This document shows positions 53,750 to 63,027 of a stretch of 64,000 nucleotides of DNA, piece after piece (the stretch's first letter is position 1; each line of letters begins with the position of its first letter). The stretch is taken from assembly GCF_019924635.1 (NCBI RefSeq), contig NZ_CP065037.1, positions 4,177,858-4,241,857 of the forward strand, written 5' to 3'. The position numbers and the translations under genes are program-made. The DNA comes from Leifsonia sp. ZF2019 (GTDB lineage Bacteria; Actinomycetota; Actinomycetes; Actinomycetales; Microbacteriaceae). Under the pieces are notes generated by a model. That model saw only the letters and a program-made list of their open reading frames with translations. It was not told where the DNA came from and did not search any database.

Positions 53750-55072
53750 GTGACCGAACAGGGCATCCCGCAGCAGCGGGGCAACAATCTGGACCCGTGG
53801 TACAGCCACTACGCGCAGCGCACCAGCGGCCTGGCCGCCAGTGAGGTCCGAGCCCTGTTCGCCGTCGCCAGCCGCCCCGAGGTGGTCTCGCTGGCCGGCG
53901 GCATGCCCTATGTGGCCGCCCTGCCGGAGGACCTCGTCGTCGGTGCGATGGATCGCGTGATGCGCGAGCAGGGCCCCGTGGCCCTCCAGTACGGCTCCGG
54001 TCAGGGCGTCCCCGCGCTCCGCGAGCAGATCCTCGACGTGATGGCGCTGGAAGGAATCAGCGGCAGTGCGGACGACGTCATCGTGACGACCGGCTCTCAG
54101 CACGCGCTGGAGCTCTTCAGCAAGCTCTTCATCGATCCCGGCGACGTCGTCCTCGCGGAGGGTCCGAGCTACGTCACCGCGATGGTGATCTTCCGCTCGT
54201 ACCAGGCCGAGGTGGATCACGTGCCCATGGACGAGCACGGTCTCATCCCGCAGGCACTGCGCGAGCACATCGCACGTCTGAAGGCCGCCGGGCGTCGCGT
54301 GAAGTTCCTGTACACGGTGCCGACATTCCACAATCCGGCCGGCGTGACGCTCACCTGGGAGCGCCGCCTCGAGATCCTCGAGATCGCGCGCGAGAACGAC
54401 ATCCTCGTGCTGGAGGACAACCCGTACGGCCTGCTGTACTTCGGCGAACGGCCTCCGTCGGCGATGCGGTCGGTCGAGAAGGAGGGTGTCGTCTACCTGG
54501 GGACGTTCTCCAAGACGCTCGCGCCTGGTTTCCGAGTCGGCTGGGCCCTCGCCCCGCATGCCATCCGCGAGAAGCTCATCCTCGCCAACGAAGCCGCCGT
54601 GCTGAGTCCGAGCTCCTTCAGTCAGCTGGTGATCTCCGAGTATCTGCGGGATGCGGACTGGAAGGCGCAGATCGACACCTTCCGCGGCGTGTACCGGGAG
54701 CGCAAGGAGGCCATGATCTCCGCACTCGAGGAACATCTGCCCGAGTTGAGCTGGACGAACCCCAACGGCGGCTTCTACGTGTGGCTGACGCTTCCTCCCC
54801 ATCTCGACTCGAAGGCGATGCTGCCGCGCGCGGTGACGGAGCTCGTCGCATACACGCCCGGCACCGCCTTCTATGGTGACGGCTCGGGCGCCCAGAACAT
54901 CCGGCTGTCGTTCTGCTACCCGACCCCCGAGAACATCAAGGTCGGCATCCGTCGTCTCGCCAACGTCATCAACGGCGAGCAGGATCTGCTCGACACCTTC
55001 GCCGGAACGGGCCCGCTGACCGCAGCGCGTCCGAGCCGGACCAGCGCGAACCCGCCGACCGATCTGCGCTGA
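53750..55072 (+). CDS. PLP-dependent aminotransferase (fold type I, LysN/MocR-like without HTH)
   Basis: 440 aa. The N-terminal part has GGMPYVAALP, QYGSGQGVPALR and TTGSQHALEL; VLEDNPYGLLYF holds the pyridine-nitrogen Asp and GTFSKTLAPGFRVGW the PLP lysine. The group includes 2-aminoadipate and broad-range amino acid aminotransferases. A TAGAAAT -10-like motif lies just upstream and GTG 53750 has only a weak site. In related genomes it sits between trx and par genes, near the ddl-like gene, as here. True substrate unknown. Confidence 0.85.
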   Translation: MTEQGIPQQRGNNLDPWYSHYAQRTSGLAASEVRALFAVASRPEVVSLAGGMPYVAALPEDLVVGAMDRVMREQGPVALQYGSGQGVPALREQILDVMALEGISGSADDVIVTTGSQHALELFSKLFIDPGDVVLAEGPSYVTAMVIFRSYQAEVDHVPMDEHGLIPQALREHIARLKAAGRRVKFLYTVPTFHNPAGVTLTWERRLEILEIARENDILVLEDNPYGLLYFGERPPSAMRSVEKEGVVYLGTFSKTLAPGFRVGWALAPHAIREKLILANEAAVLSPSSFSQLVISEYLRDADWKAQIDTFRGVYRERKEAMISALEEHLPELSWTNPNGGFYVWLTLPPHLDSKAMLPRAVTELVAYTPGTAFYGDGSGAQNIRLSFCYPTPENIKVGIRRLANVINGEQDLLDTFAGTGPLTAARPSRTSANPPTDLR

Positions 55073-55100
55073 GCGCACGCACAACGAGAAAGAGCTGATC

Positions 55101-56066
55101 ATGGCAGAAAAAGAAGCCCTCGACGCCCTCGATATCGTCGTGCTCGCCGGCGGGATCTCGCACGAGCGCGACATCTCCCTCCGCAGCGGTCGCCGGGTCG
55201 CAGACGGCCTGAACTCGCTGGGCCACCGCGTCACCGTGCGCGAGCCCGACGGGGAGCTGCTCGGCTTCCTGACCGGGTCGCGCCCGGATGTCGTCTGGCC
55301 CGCACTGCACGGCGCCAGCGGCGAAGACGGCGCGCTGCGTGCCCTTCTCGAGTTGACCGGGATCCCCTTCGTCGGTTCACGGACCGATTCGTCCCGGCTG
55401 GCGTGGTCGAAGCCCACCGCCAAGACGATCGTCGGCCGCGCGGGCGTCGCCACCCCGGACTCCGTGACGCTCCCGAAGGAGACCTTCCGCGAGCTGGGCG
55501 CGAACAGCGTGCTCTCCGCCGTCATCGCCGGGCTGGGCATGCCCGTCGTCGTGAAGCCCGCTCAGGGCGGCTCGGCGCAGGGCGTGACCATCGTCGCCTC
55601 CGCCGACGAGCTCCCGCGTGCCATGGTGGATGCGTACACCTACTCCGAGATCGCGCTCATCGAGCGCAAGGTCGAGGGTGTGGAAGTGTCGGTCGCCGTG
55701 ATCGATTCCGGGTCGGGCGCGGAGGCGCTCCCGGCGGTCGAGATCGAGCCCGTCGACGGGGTCTACTCGTTCGATGCCCGCTACAACGCGGGAGAGACCC
55801 GTTTCTATGTGCCGGCACGGCTCGCCCCGGAGGTCGGGGAAGCCGTCGCGGCGGCCGCCTCGGCTGCTCACGAGGCGCTCGGCCTGCGGCACCTGTCGCG
55901 GATCGACCTGATCGTGGACGATGCCGGCGTGCCGTGGTTCCTCGAGGCGAATGTCTTGCCGGGGCTCACCGAGACGTCGATCATGCCGCAGGCGATCGCC
56001 GCCTCCGGGCGCGACCTCGGCGAGGTCTACGCCGCACTCGCGGTCGCAGCGATAGCGGAGGGATAG
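55101..56066 (+). CDS. D-alanine-D-alanine ligase-like ATP-grasp protein
   Basis: 321 aa. The opening ALDIVVLAGGISHERDISL matches the D-Ala-binding N-terminal motif, KPAQGGSAQGV is the ATP-grasp glycine loop, and EANVLPGLTETSIMP carries the metal-ligand Asn and the conserved PG. All core residues look intact. It may be the cell's Ddl or a second copy acting on another dipeptide; a separate ddl elsewhere cannot be excluded. Downstream of the aminotransferase gene (28 bases) and convergent with parB. Confidence 0.8.
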   Translation: MAEKEALDALDIVVLAGGISHERDISLRSGRRVADGLNSLGHRVTVREPDGELLGFLTGSRPDVVWPALHGASGEDGALRALLELTGIPFVGSRTDSSRLAWSKPTAKTIVGRAGVATPDSVTLPKETFRELGANSVLSAVIAGLGMPVVVKPAQGGSAQGVTIVASADELPRAMVDAYTYSEIALIERKVEGVEVSVAVIDSGSGAEALPAVEIEPVDGVYSFDARYNAGETRFYVPARLAPEVGEAVAAAASAAHEALGLRHLSRIDLIVDDAGVPWFLEANVLPGLTETSIMPQAIAASGRDLGEVYAALAVAAIAEG

Positions 56067-56128
56067 CGGATAGATAGCGCAGGGGCGCGGGCCGGCTCCC
56101 TGTCAGCACCCCGCGCGGTCGCCGGTGA

Positions 56129-57067
56129 TCAGTTGTAGCTGGGCTGGCCAATCTCGTCGAGGATGCGGTTGAGGTCCTGGATCGTCGCGAAGTCCACGAC
56201 GATCTGCCCCTTGCGCGCGCCGAGGGTGATCTTGACGCGGGTGTTGAGGCGATCGCCGAGCTTCTCCGCGATCTCGTCCAGATGACCGCGGTGCTTTCCC
56301 GCGGTGGCCTTGGAGCGCGCAGGCTTGGGGCTCTTGCCCGCCACGGCCTCCGCCGCGCGCACGGAGAGGTCCTCGTTGATGATCTTGTCGGCGAGCCGCA
56401 CCATCGCGTCGGCGTCATCACCGAGGGAGAGGATCGCGCGGGCGTGCCCTGCGCTGAGGACGCCGGCTGCGACGCGGGTCTGCACCGGAGCGGGGAGCTT
56501 CAGGAGCCGGATCGTGTTCGTGATCTGCGGGCGGGAGCGCCCGATCCGGTTCGCGAGCTCCTCCTGCGTGATGCCGAAATCTGCGAGGAGCTGCTGGTAG
56601 GCAGACGCCTCTTCCAGTGGATTCAGCTGCGAGCGGTGGAGGTTCTCCAACAGCGCGTCGCGCAACATGTCATCATCCGCGGTGTCCTTGATGATCGCGG
56701 GGATGTTCGCGAGCCCGAGCTCCTTGGTCGCCCGCAGGCGGCGCTCGCCCATGATGAGCTCGTACTTGTCGCTCTGACCGGCGAGAGGACGCACCACGAC
56801 GGGCTGGAGGACGCCGACCTCGCGGATGCTCGCGACGAGCTCGTCGAGCGCGTCCCGGTCGAATTCCGTGCGCGGCTGGACCGGGTTGGGGACGATGTCG
56901 ACGGGGGAGAGGTATGCGAGACGCGCTCCCGGTACGGCGACCAGGTCATCCGCCGACGTAGCTGAACTGGTGTCGGGGAAGAAGACGTCGACGGGCCGGG
57001 ACGACTGGTCGGACGTGGGAATGAGGGCGCCGATGCCGCGGCCCAGTCCGGTGCGCTTCGCTGCCAT
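56129..57067 (-). CDS. parB: Chromosome-partitioning protein ParB
   Basis: 312 aa. Residues 107-113 are GERRLRA, part of the CTP-binding CTPase domain; the helix-turn-helix is QEELANRIGRSRPQITNTIRLLKL, and the C-terminus is the dimer domain. It loads on parS sites and spreads as a clamp. ATG 57067 overlaps the parA stop (TAATG). Five parS copies lie upstream. Confidence 0.96.
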   Translation of the reverse strand: MAAKRTGLGRGIGALIPTSDQSSRPVDVFFPDTSSATSADDLVAVPGARLAYLSPVDIVPNPVQPRTEFDRDALDELVASIREVGVLQPVVVRPLAGQSDKYELIMGERRLRATKELGLANIPAIIKDTADDDMLRDALLENLHRSQLNPLEEASAYQQLLADFGITQEELANRIGRSRPQITNTIRLLKLPAPVQTRVAAGVLSAGHARAILSLGDDADAMVRLADKIINEDLSVRAAEAVAGKSPKPARSKATAGKHRGHLDEIAEKLGDRLNTRVKITLGARKGQIVVDFATIQDLNRILDEIGQPSYN

Positions 57068-57984
57068 TAACGTGGTGCTCCTCTTCGTGCGATCTCGGCG
57101 GCCGCCTCGAGGTACGAGAGCGAGCCGGACGAGTTGGCGTCGTAACTGATGACGCTTTGGCCGTAGCTCGGCGCCTCCGAGATGCGGACCGAGCGGGGGA
57201 TGATCGTGTCGAGCACCTCGTTGGGGAAGTGGTCGCGCACGTCCGCTGCCACCTGGTGCGCCAGGTTGGTGCGGGAGTCGTACATGGTCAGCAGGATCGT
57301 CGACACGCGCAGCTTGGGGTTCAGGTGCCGTTCGATCAGCTGAATGTTCTTGAGCAGCTGGCTGAGCCCCTCCAGCGCGTAGTACTCGCACTGGATCGGG
57401 ATGAGGACCTCGGTCGCCGCCACGAAGGCGTTGATCGTCAGGAGGCCCAACGAGGGCGGGCAGTCGATCAGTACGTAGTCGATGTCGTACTCGTCGAGGA
57501 ATCGGCGGAGCGCCCGCTCGAGTCGCTGCTCACGCGCCACCATCGACACGAGTTCGATCTCCGCCCCGGCGAGGTCGATCGTCGCGGGGATCACGAAGAG
57601 GCCGTCGAACTCCGGGCTCTTCTGGATGACCTCCTCCAGCTCTTTGTCGTTCACGATCACGTCATAGACGCTCGGGGTTCCTTCGCGGTGCTCGACGCTC
57701 AGAGCAGTCGAGGCGTTCCCCTGCGGATCGAGATCGATCACCAGCACCCGTGCGCCGGATTTCGCCAGGGCGGCCGACAGATTGACGACCGTGGTCGTCT
57801 TGCCCACCCCACCCTTCTGGTTCGAGATCGTGAACACTCGCGTCCGAGAGGGAAGGGGAAGAGTCGTTTGAGCGATCGCCTGCCTCCTCCGCGCGAGATC
57901 CTCGATCTCCCGGGCCAGAGGCGTCGATTCATCGAAGGCGGGCGTCTCCACCTCGATGGACGGATCCTGGTCCGGTTGTTTCAC
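57067..57984 (-). CDS. parA: Chromosome-partitioning ATPase ParA/Soj
   Basis: 305 aa. The deviant Walker A KGGVGKT is at residues 57-63, with VLIDCPPSLGLL as Walker B. It moves ParB-parS complexes toward the pole or mid-cell. The start is GTG 57984, lying inside a parS copy (the GTG of CACGTG), with GAGG 6 bases upstream, so ParB binding could repress parA initiation or translation. Confidence 0.95.
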   Translation of the reverse strand: MKQPDQDPSIEVETPAFDESTPLAREIEDLARRRQAIAQTTLPLPSRTRVFTISNQKGGVGKTTTVVNLSAALAKSGARVLVIDLDPQGNASTALSVEHREGTPSVYDVIVNDKELEEVIQKSPEFDGLFVIPATIDLAGAEIELVSMVAREQRLERALRRFLDEYDIDYVLIDCPPSLGLLTINAFVAATEVLIPIQCEYYALEGLSQLLKNIQLIERHLNPKLRVSTILLTMYDSRTNLAHQVAADVRDHFPNEVLDTIIPRSVRISEAPSYGQSVISYDANSSGSLSYLEAAAEIARRGAPR

Positions 57985-57992
57985 GTGAAACC
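57977..57992. promoter_or_regulatory. parS site overlapping the parA start codon
   Basis: TGTTTCACGTGAAACC matches the parS consensus at 15 of 16 positions. Its central CACGTG contains the GTG start codon of parA, an arrangement that could give autoregulation by ParB. Confidence 0.9.
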
Positions 57993-58329
57993 TCGTCGCT
58001 CGATCTGGTGCGCCGCACCGGTCTGGTCGGGGGAGCGCACCGGGGCGCGCTTCCCTTCAACTCTAGCTTGCGCGACCGACGTGACCGTCGGGTTCGGCAA
58101 CCGAAAGGCTGGAAGATGACGCCTGTCGGCGATCGGCGAGGCGTCCGGCCATTTGTGGACGCGTCGTCTGTGACGAGGACACACGCGGGACGAGGTGGAT
58201 GGGCGCGCCAGCTCTGGGCGACGGTGTCTTCGGGCTTCTTCTCTCTGATACGTCGACGTGGCGTCAACTCCCCGACCTCGGCGATGAGGCGTACGGGTTG
58301 TGGCATGGTCGACATCGTGTTGGAGCCTG

Positions 58330-58345
58330 TGTTTCACGTGAAACA
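58330..58345. promoter_or_regulatory. parS site
   Basis: TGTTTCACGTGAAACA, a perfect 16-bp parS consensus palindrome, in the first copy of the tandem repeat. ParB nucleation site. Confidence 0.95.
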
Positions 58346-58411
58346 ATCGGTGCCCGCCCGCCAGTGCGCACGTGGTGGGAGCGGGCATGGTCAACGCCGC
58401 GTCGGCGCCTG

Positions 58412-58427
58412 TGTTTCACGTGAAACA
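58412..58427. promoter_or_regulatory. parS site
   Basis: TGTTTCACGTGAAACA, a perfect parS in the second copy of the tandem repeat, 82 bases from the previous one. Confidence 0.95.
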
Positions 58428-59460
58428 ATCGCTGCCCGCCCGCCAGTGCGCACGTGGTGGGAGCGGGCATGGTCGGAGCGGGCATTGTGGGGGAGTGGTC
58501 ACAGGGGCGGGACCCGGCGCGTCCCGTCATGCGACGAGCTGCCCGTCGTTCGGCGATTCCACGATGCCAGAATGCCGCGTCGCCAGCACCCCATCAGCAC
58601 GCCGTCAGCTTTCGAGGCCGCTGCCCCTACCATCGGCTGCGGACCTGCCGAGGTAGTCGAGCACTCATCCCCTCACTCATCTGTGAGCCGATCAGCCCGC
58701 GGCCCGCCAACCCATCAACCCCTCATGCGGCCTCCTGCCTACGAGTTTGCCCGCCGCCTTCGCTACCTTGTCGATGATCATTCCCCCGTCAGCTCGCCGA
58801 GCCGGCCACGCCGTCTGCCGGCGCCCTGCTACTCACACGGTTGCCCGCATTCCTTCTCGCCCGTCGAGGCGTCTGCCACGCCGTCGACTCTCCCGCCCAT
58901 TCGTCCGCGTACATACCGACGGCGCGGCCGACCGCTCGACACACACCTTCCCGAGCCCTGCCTTCTGCCTCTTTCCAGATGCTCGTTCCTGGCCCACCCT
59001 TCGCGACGTCGGCCCCTTTCCGCGGGCTCGTCTGGGTGGTGCTGCGTTCATCGTCGCGCGTGCTGTGTTCCGCACCCGCCCAGACGTCCGTCATCCCTCA
59101 CGACTCTCGTACCCGCTGCGCTCCCACTAGCGCCACCGGCGATGCCGAGGCGCCGTGGGCGACCCGCCTGTTCCTATCTCGACCTGCCTGCCCATTACAT
59201 GAGCCGAGCCGACTCCGGCACCGCCCGTTCGCACGCCTCTCCGCTTCCCGCCCACCTGCTCATCCATCCGACAGTCCGTCTGTTCGCGGATCGCCCGTCT
59301 GCTCGTCCACCGACCGAGGTTGACGGTCTGTCAGCAGGTCGCCCGAGCCCTCCCCACCACTCGGCCCCCTCACTGCCGACCACTCAGGTAGCCATTGGCC
59401 CCTCCGTCGCACCTCCGCCATACGGGCTTCCCCGCTTCGGCACCTGCTGAGCGCGGGGCA

Positions 59461-59476
59461 TGTTTCACGTGAAACT
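59461..59476. promoter_or_regulatory. parS site
   Basis: TGTTTCACGTGAAACT, 15 of 16 matches to the parS consensus with the intact 14-bp palindrome GTTTCACGTGAAAC. Confidence 0.92.
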
Positions 59477-59781
59477 GCTCGGCACCCTCCGTCCCGCAAG
59501 CTCGCCGGCTCGGTGATCTCCGCGACGCACCCACAGATCTGGCGGATCGGTACCAACCTGTCAGCGGTGGCATCGAGGCCCCTGTCGCCGCGGGGCGGAC
59601 ACAGGGGGACGCCGACCTCCGACTCCGCACCCGTCCTCATCGCCTCGCGCGTTCGCTCGTTCAGCGACCGCGCGTAGCTGCCCCGTCGACCACGGTGGGG
59701 GAGGGAGATGTCCCGCGAGCTCAGTATGAGGGGCGGATTCGCCGACGCCGACTGACGGAGTCGTAGCTGACCAACAGCATG

Positions 59782-59797
59782 AGTTTCACGTGAAACA
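59782..59797. promoter_or_regulatory. parS site
   Basis: AGTTTCACGTGAAACA, 15 of 16 matches with the intact 14-bp core; the copy nearest to rsmG and oriC. Confidence 0.92.
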
Positions 59798-60484
59798 GGT
59801 CCACGCTCCTCGCCTCTCTATCGCGACCAGAGGGAGCGGCGAAATCGCGTGCACGCACGCGGGGTGGTCATGATCGATCTCGGATCGATGCGACCAAGCA
59901 CTCCAGCCGTGTGAATGTACGCTCGCCGTGACGCTCCACCACCCCGCCTTCCGCGCACAGACGAACACGCGCACGGTGACCTGTCATCGCTTTACACGTC
60001 GCACCGCTAGCGAGACACCCCTCGCGAGACCACAGGTCGTCAGGTCACGGGGGAGTGCAGCAGCAGCGCGAGCGTCCTCGATCCGTCGCTCACCAGCACA
60101 ACTCAACAGCGGCGGGAAGCCGATCGGGGCAGCCCGTGCACTGCCGACTCAGGAGAGCGCAAAGGACCGCCCTCTCTCCTCACTCTTCTCTCCCGTCGAG
60201 GCAGTTCGGATCATCATCCACCGACCGTCACAGATCGAACGCCGACCGAAAGACAGGCGATCTCGGTGCCGAGAATCCGCCGAATCGGGGCTCGATTCGG
60301 TCCGAACGACTTCGTCGGCGAGCCCGGAGAATGGCTCCCACAGCGCGGAAGCACCCTGTTTCGTCGCCCACAGAGCCATCCTCCGGCTCGCGCCTCGCAC
60401 CGCGTCGGACAGGAACACGACACAAAAAGGGTCGAAATCAGTCCAACATCGAGACCGAGGGGCGAATCAGTCGGTCGCAGGGTG

Positions 60485-61114
60485 TCAGCGAACGGTGGCG
60501 CGGATGACGCGCGTGACCTCGTCCAGGATGCCGTCACCGAGAGTCTCGACGACCACATCGTGAACCTTGTACTTGCGGATCTCCTTGGACGCCGCCTCCA
60601 CCTCGGCCTGTGCACCGGCGCCCTTCATGAGGACGAGCTCGCCGCCGTCGCGAAGAAGGGGTGCGGTGAGGGGGAGCAGCTTGCGGAACGCGCTCACCGC
60701 GCGAGCCGTCACTTGATCGAGCGGGGTGTCGAGTCTGGCTTCTTCCGCACGAGCCCGCATGACGACGACGTTCGTGAGACCCAGTTCGGTGACCTGCTCG
60801 TCGAGCCAGGCGATCCGACGCTCCATGGGCTCGATCAAGACGAACGACACATCGGGGCGAGCGATCGCGAGGACGAGGCCCGGCAATCCAGCACCGCTCC
60901 CGATGTCACCGACGAGACCGGGCCGGAGGAGAGGAGCGACGATCGCGCAATTCAGGATGTGACGCGACCACAGTCGCGGCAGCTCCAACGGACCGATCAG
61001 ACCCCGCTCCTCGCCCTGCGCGGCGAGGTTCCCAGTGAACGCTCGAGCAACGTCCAGGCGATCACCGAACAGGGCCGCGGCAGCGGAGGGCTCCGATTCG
61101 AGGGCGTCCGTCAC
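60485..61114 (-). CDS. rsmG: 16S rRNA (guanine527-N7)-methyltransferase
   Basis: 209 aa. The SAM-binding loop reads GDIGSGAGLPGLVLA and SFVLIEPMERR follows; GlcN-type catalytic Arg residues in VTARAVSAF match RsmG. It methylates G527 in the 30S decoding region. GTG 61114, weak ribosome-binding site. It follows jag by 12 bases as in most actinobacteria. Confidence 0.95.
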   Translation of the reverse strand: MTDALESEPSAAAALFGDRLDVARAFTGNLAAQGEERGLIGPLELPRLWSRHILNCAIVAPLLRPGLVGDIGSGAGLPGLVLAIARPDVSFVLIEPMERRIAWLDEQVTELGLTNVVVMRARAEEARLDTPLDQVTARAVSAFRKLLPLTAPLLRDGGELVLMKGAGAQAEVEAASKEIRKYKVHDVVVETLGDGILDEVTRVIRATVR

Positions 61115-61126
61115 GATGCGGCGGCG

Positions 61127-61693
61127 TCAGGCAGCGGTGATGACCGTGTGGCGGTCACGACCCTCGCCGCGCGAGTTCGACACGAAGCCGCGCTCCGAGA
61201 CGATGTCGTGGACGAGTTTCCGCTCATACGAGGACATGGGGGGAAGCGCGGCCTCCGCAGCGCCCTCCTCGAGACGGGCGATCGCGCGCGCCACCAACTG
61301 GCCCAGCTCGGCCTGGCGCGCATCCCGCGAGCCGGCGATGTCGAGGATCAGACGTGAGAAGCCGCCCGTCTGATTCTGCACGGCGAGACGCGTCAACTCC
61401 TGCAGAGCGGCGACAGTCTCGGGCTTCGACAGCACCTGAAGATTCGCGCCGTCTTCGGCATTCACGGAGATGTAGGCGCGGCCGTTGCGAGCGTCGATGT
61501 CGATGTCCCCGTCGATGTCGGCGATATCGAGGAGCTCCTCGATATAGTCCGCGGCGATGTCACCCTCGCGGTCGAGGTCGGCCGCGGTCGGGGAGGTCGC
61601 AGTGGCTTCCTCGTTCTCGACACCGTCGGTGATCACCGTCTGCGGCTCCGTCGTCGGGGTGGGGAGGATGTCGTCGGTCTGCACGTCGGTCAT
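61127..61693 (-). CDS. jag: KhpB/Jag RNA-binding protein (KH and R3H domains)
   Basis: 188 aa. An acidic N-terminal tail (~50 residues) precedes a KH-type domain (DIDIDARNGRAYISV) and a C-terminal R3H domain (SSYERKLVHDIVSE; NSRGEGRDRHTVI). It binds RNA, usually with KhpA, and is linked to cell-wall and division control. It lacks the N-terminal Jag domain of Firmicutes. Eight bases downstream of yidC. Confidence 0.92.
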   Translation of the reverse strand: MTDVQTDDILPTPTTEPQTVITDGVENEEATATSPTAADLDREGDIAADYIEELLDIADIDGDIDIDARNGRAYISVNAEDGANLQVLSKPETVAALQELTRLAVQNQTGGFSRLILDIAGSRDARQAELGQLVARAIARLEEGAAEAALPPMSSYERKLVHDIVSERGFVSNSRGEGRDRHTVITAA

Positions 61694-61701
61694 GGGTGTC
61701 C

Positions 61702-62676
61702 CTACTTCTTTCCGGCCTGCTTCTTGGCGCGGTTCTTGCTCACAGGCTGAACACGCTGGGTGGTCACGGGCTTGTCGGGAACCGACTCCTCGACGGAGAG
61801 AACGACGGTTCCATCCTGCTGGACGAGCTTGCCCTTCTTGGCGAGACGGGCCTCGCGCGCCTTGGCGGCGTCCGAGCCGGGGGTCGGCATGTTGCGGATG
61901 ACGAGGAACTGCTGACCCATCGTCCAGATGTTCGAGGTCAGCCAGTAGAACATGACACCGAGCGGGAAAGCGAAGCCCGAGAACAGGAAGACGAACGGGA
62001 GCAGGTAGAGCAGGATGCGCTGCTGCTTGAACTGGGGGCTCGCCTTCGTCTCCGGCGACATGTTCTTCGACACGATCTGCAGCTGCGTGAGGAACTGCGA
62101 ACCGGTCATCAGGACGACCATCGCGGCCGCGATCACCATGACGACGACCTGCGGGGGGTGGGCGTTCATCGCCCCCTGGAAGCTCTGGTGCAGCGGAGCG
62201 ACACCGAAGAGGGACGCGTTGCCGAACTGGACGGCGAGCGTCTCGTTGAGCGGGCCGACGCCCGCATGACCACTCTGGGCGCCGTTGAGCACCTGGAACA
62301 GCGAGAAGAAGATCGGCATCTGGAGCAGCAGCGGGAGGCACGAGCTCAGCGGGTTGGTGCCCGTCTTCTTGTAGAGCTCCATGGTCTCGCGGGACATGGC
62401 CTCACGCGAGAACTGGTCCTTCTTGCCCTTGTACTTGTCCTGGATCTTCTTGAGCTGCGGCGCCACCTCGAGCATGCGCCGCTGGTTCTTGATCTGACGG
62501 ACGAAGATCGGGATGAGCGCCGCGCGGACGACGAGGGTCAGGCCGACGATCGAAAGCACCCAGGTGAGGCCTGCGGCCGGGTCGAGCCCGATCTGAGAAA
62601 GCAGCCAGTGGAAGGCGACGAGGATCAGCTCTACGACCCATTTGATGGGCCAGAGGATCGTACCGAGGATGTCCAT
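61702..62676 (-). CDS. yidC: Membrane protein insertase YidC/Oxa1
   Basis: 324 aa. Five membrane segments; the hydrophilic-groove Arg lies in TLVVRAALIPIFVRQIKNQR, and PQLKKIQDKYKGKKDQ is the conserved cytoplasmic loop. It inserts membrane proteins and assists Sec. The C-terminal tail is short and basic (RAKKQAGKK). Nine bases downstream of yidD. Confidence 0.95.
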   Translation of the reverse strand: MDILGTILWPIKWVVELILVAFHWLLSQIGLDPAAGLTWVLSIVGLTLVVRAALIPIFVRQIKNQRRMLEVAPQLKKIQDKYKGKKDQFSREAMSRETMELYKKTGTNPLSSCLPLLLQMPIFFSLFQVLNGAQSGHAGVGPLNETLAVQFGNASLFGVAPLHQSFQGAMNAHPPQVVVMVIAAAMVVLMTGSQFLTQLQIVSKNMSPETKASPQFKQQRILLYLLPFVFLFSGFAFPLGVMFYWLTSNIWTMGQQFLVIRNMPTPGSDAAKAREARLAKKGKLVQQDGTVVLSVEESVPDKPVTTQRVQPVSKNRAKKQAGKK

Positions 62677-62685
62677 GTCTGCGTG

Positions 62686-63012
62686 CTAGGCCCTTCTGTG
62701 GCTAAAGCTTGCGTCGCTCGCGGCGACGACGAATCCGAACGGGGTGACCCGGTAGCGCTGGCGCCTCTTCACGGGGACGTCGTCGACCCCTCCCGCCGCC
62801 CACGGATGGCAGCGGATGATGCGGCGCACCCCCAGAACGCTCCCGACGACCACCCCGTGCTGCTGGATCGCCTGCAGCGCGTACGCCGAGCACGACGGGT
62901 AGTACCGGCACACGTCGCCATAGAGCGGCGAGATGACCGCCCGGTACGCCCGCAGGATCAGCACGGCGATGTTCCGCGGAACGAGCAGAACGGCGGTGAT
63001 CGCGGCGTACAT
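62686..63012 (-). CDS. yidD: Membrane protein insertion efficiency factor YidD
   Basis: 108 aa. YRAVISPLYGDVCRYYPSCS and GVRRIIRCHPW are the family signatures with conserved cysteines. A peripheral membrane helper for YidC. Between rnpA (15 bases upstream) and yidC. Confidence 0.95.
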   Translation of the reverse strand: MYAAITAVLLVPRNIAVLILRAYRAVISPLYGDVCRYYPSCSAYALQAIQQHGVVVGSVLGVRRIIRCHPWAAGGVDDVPVKRRQRYRVTPFGFVVAASDASFSHRRA

Positions 63013-63027
63013 GGACGGACGTGGCCC

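Larger units (their letters stand above)
58325..58474. repeat. Tandem 68-bp repeat, each copy with a parS site
   Basis: Copies at 58325-58392 and 58407-58474 are identical except for one base (G/C shortly after parS) and are 14 bases apart, a period of 82 bases. Each contains one perfect parS and ends in GGGAGCGGGCATGGTC. A shortened GGAGCGGGCAT follows the second copy. Confidence 0.85.
57993..60484. other. 2.5-kb parS-bearing stretch without recognisable genes
   Basis: Between parA and rsmG no gene was recognised. Open frames here (for example 58008-59450, plus strand) are His/Cys/Pro/Arg-rich, have no ribosome-binding site and no family motif, and are a by-product of the C+T-rich plus strand between ~58600 and 59460. 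The stretch holds four perfect or near-perfect parS copies (two in a tandem duplication) besides the one at parA. In many relatives rsmG lies close to parA, so this may be an expanded centromere-like zone or decayed DNA. Confidence 0.6.

Noticed and set aside
58008..59450. A 480-codon open frame on the plus strand in the parS region
   Set aside because: It has no ribosome-binding site, odd composition rich in His, Cys, Pro and Arg, no family motif, and is a by-product of pyrimidine-rich sequence that lacks stop codons.
59928..60563. Open frame of 211 codons upstream of rsmG
   Set aside because: Composition is not protein-like, there is no ribosome-binding site, and it overlaps the 3' end of rsmG antisense.
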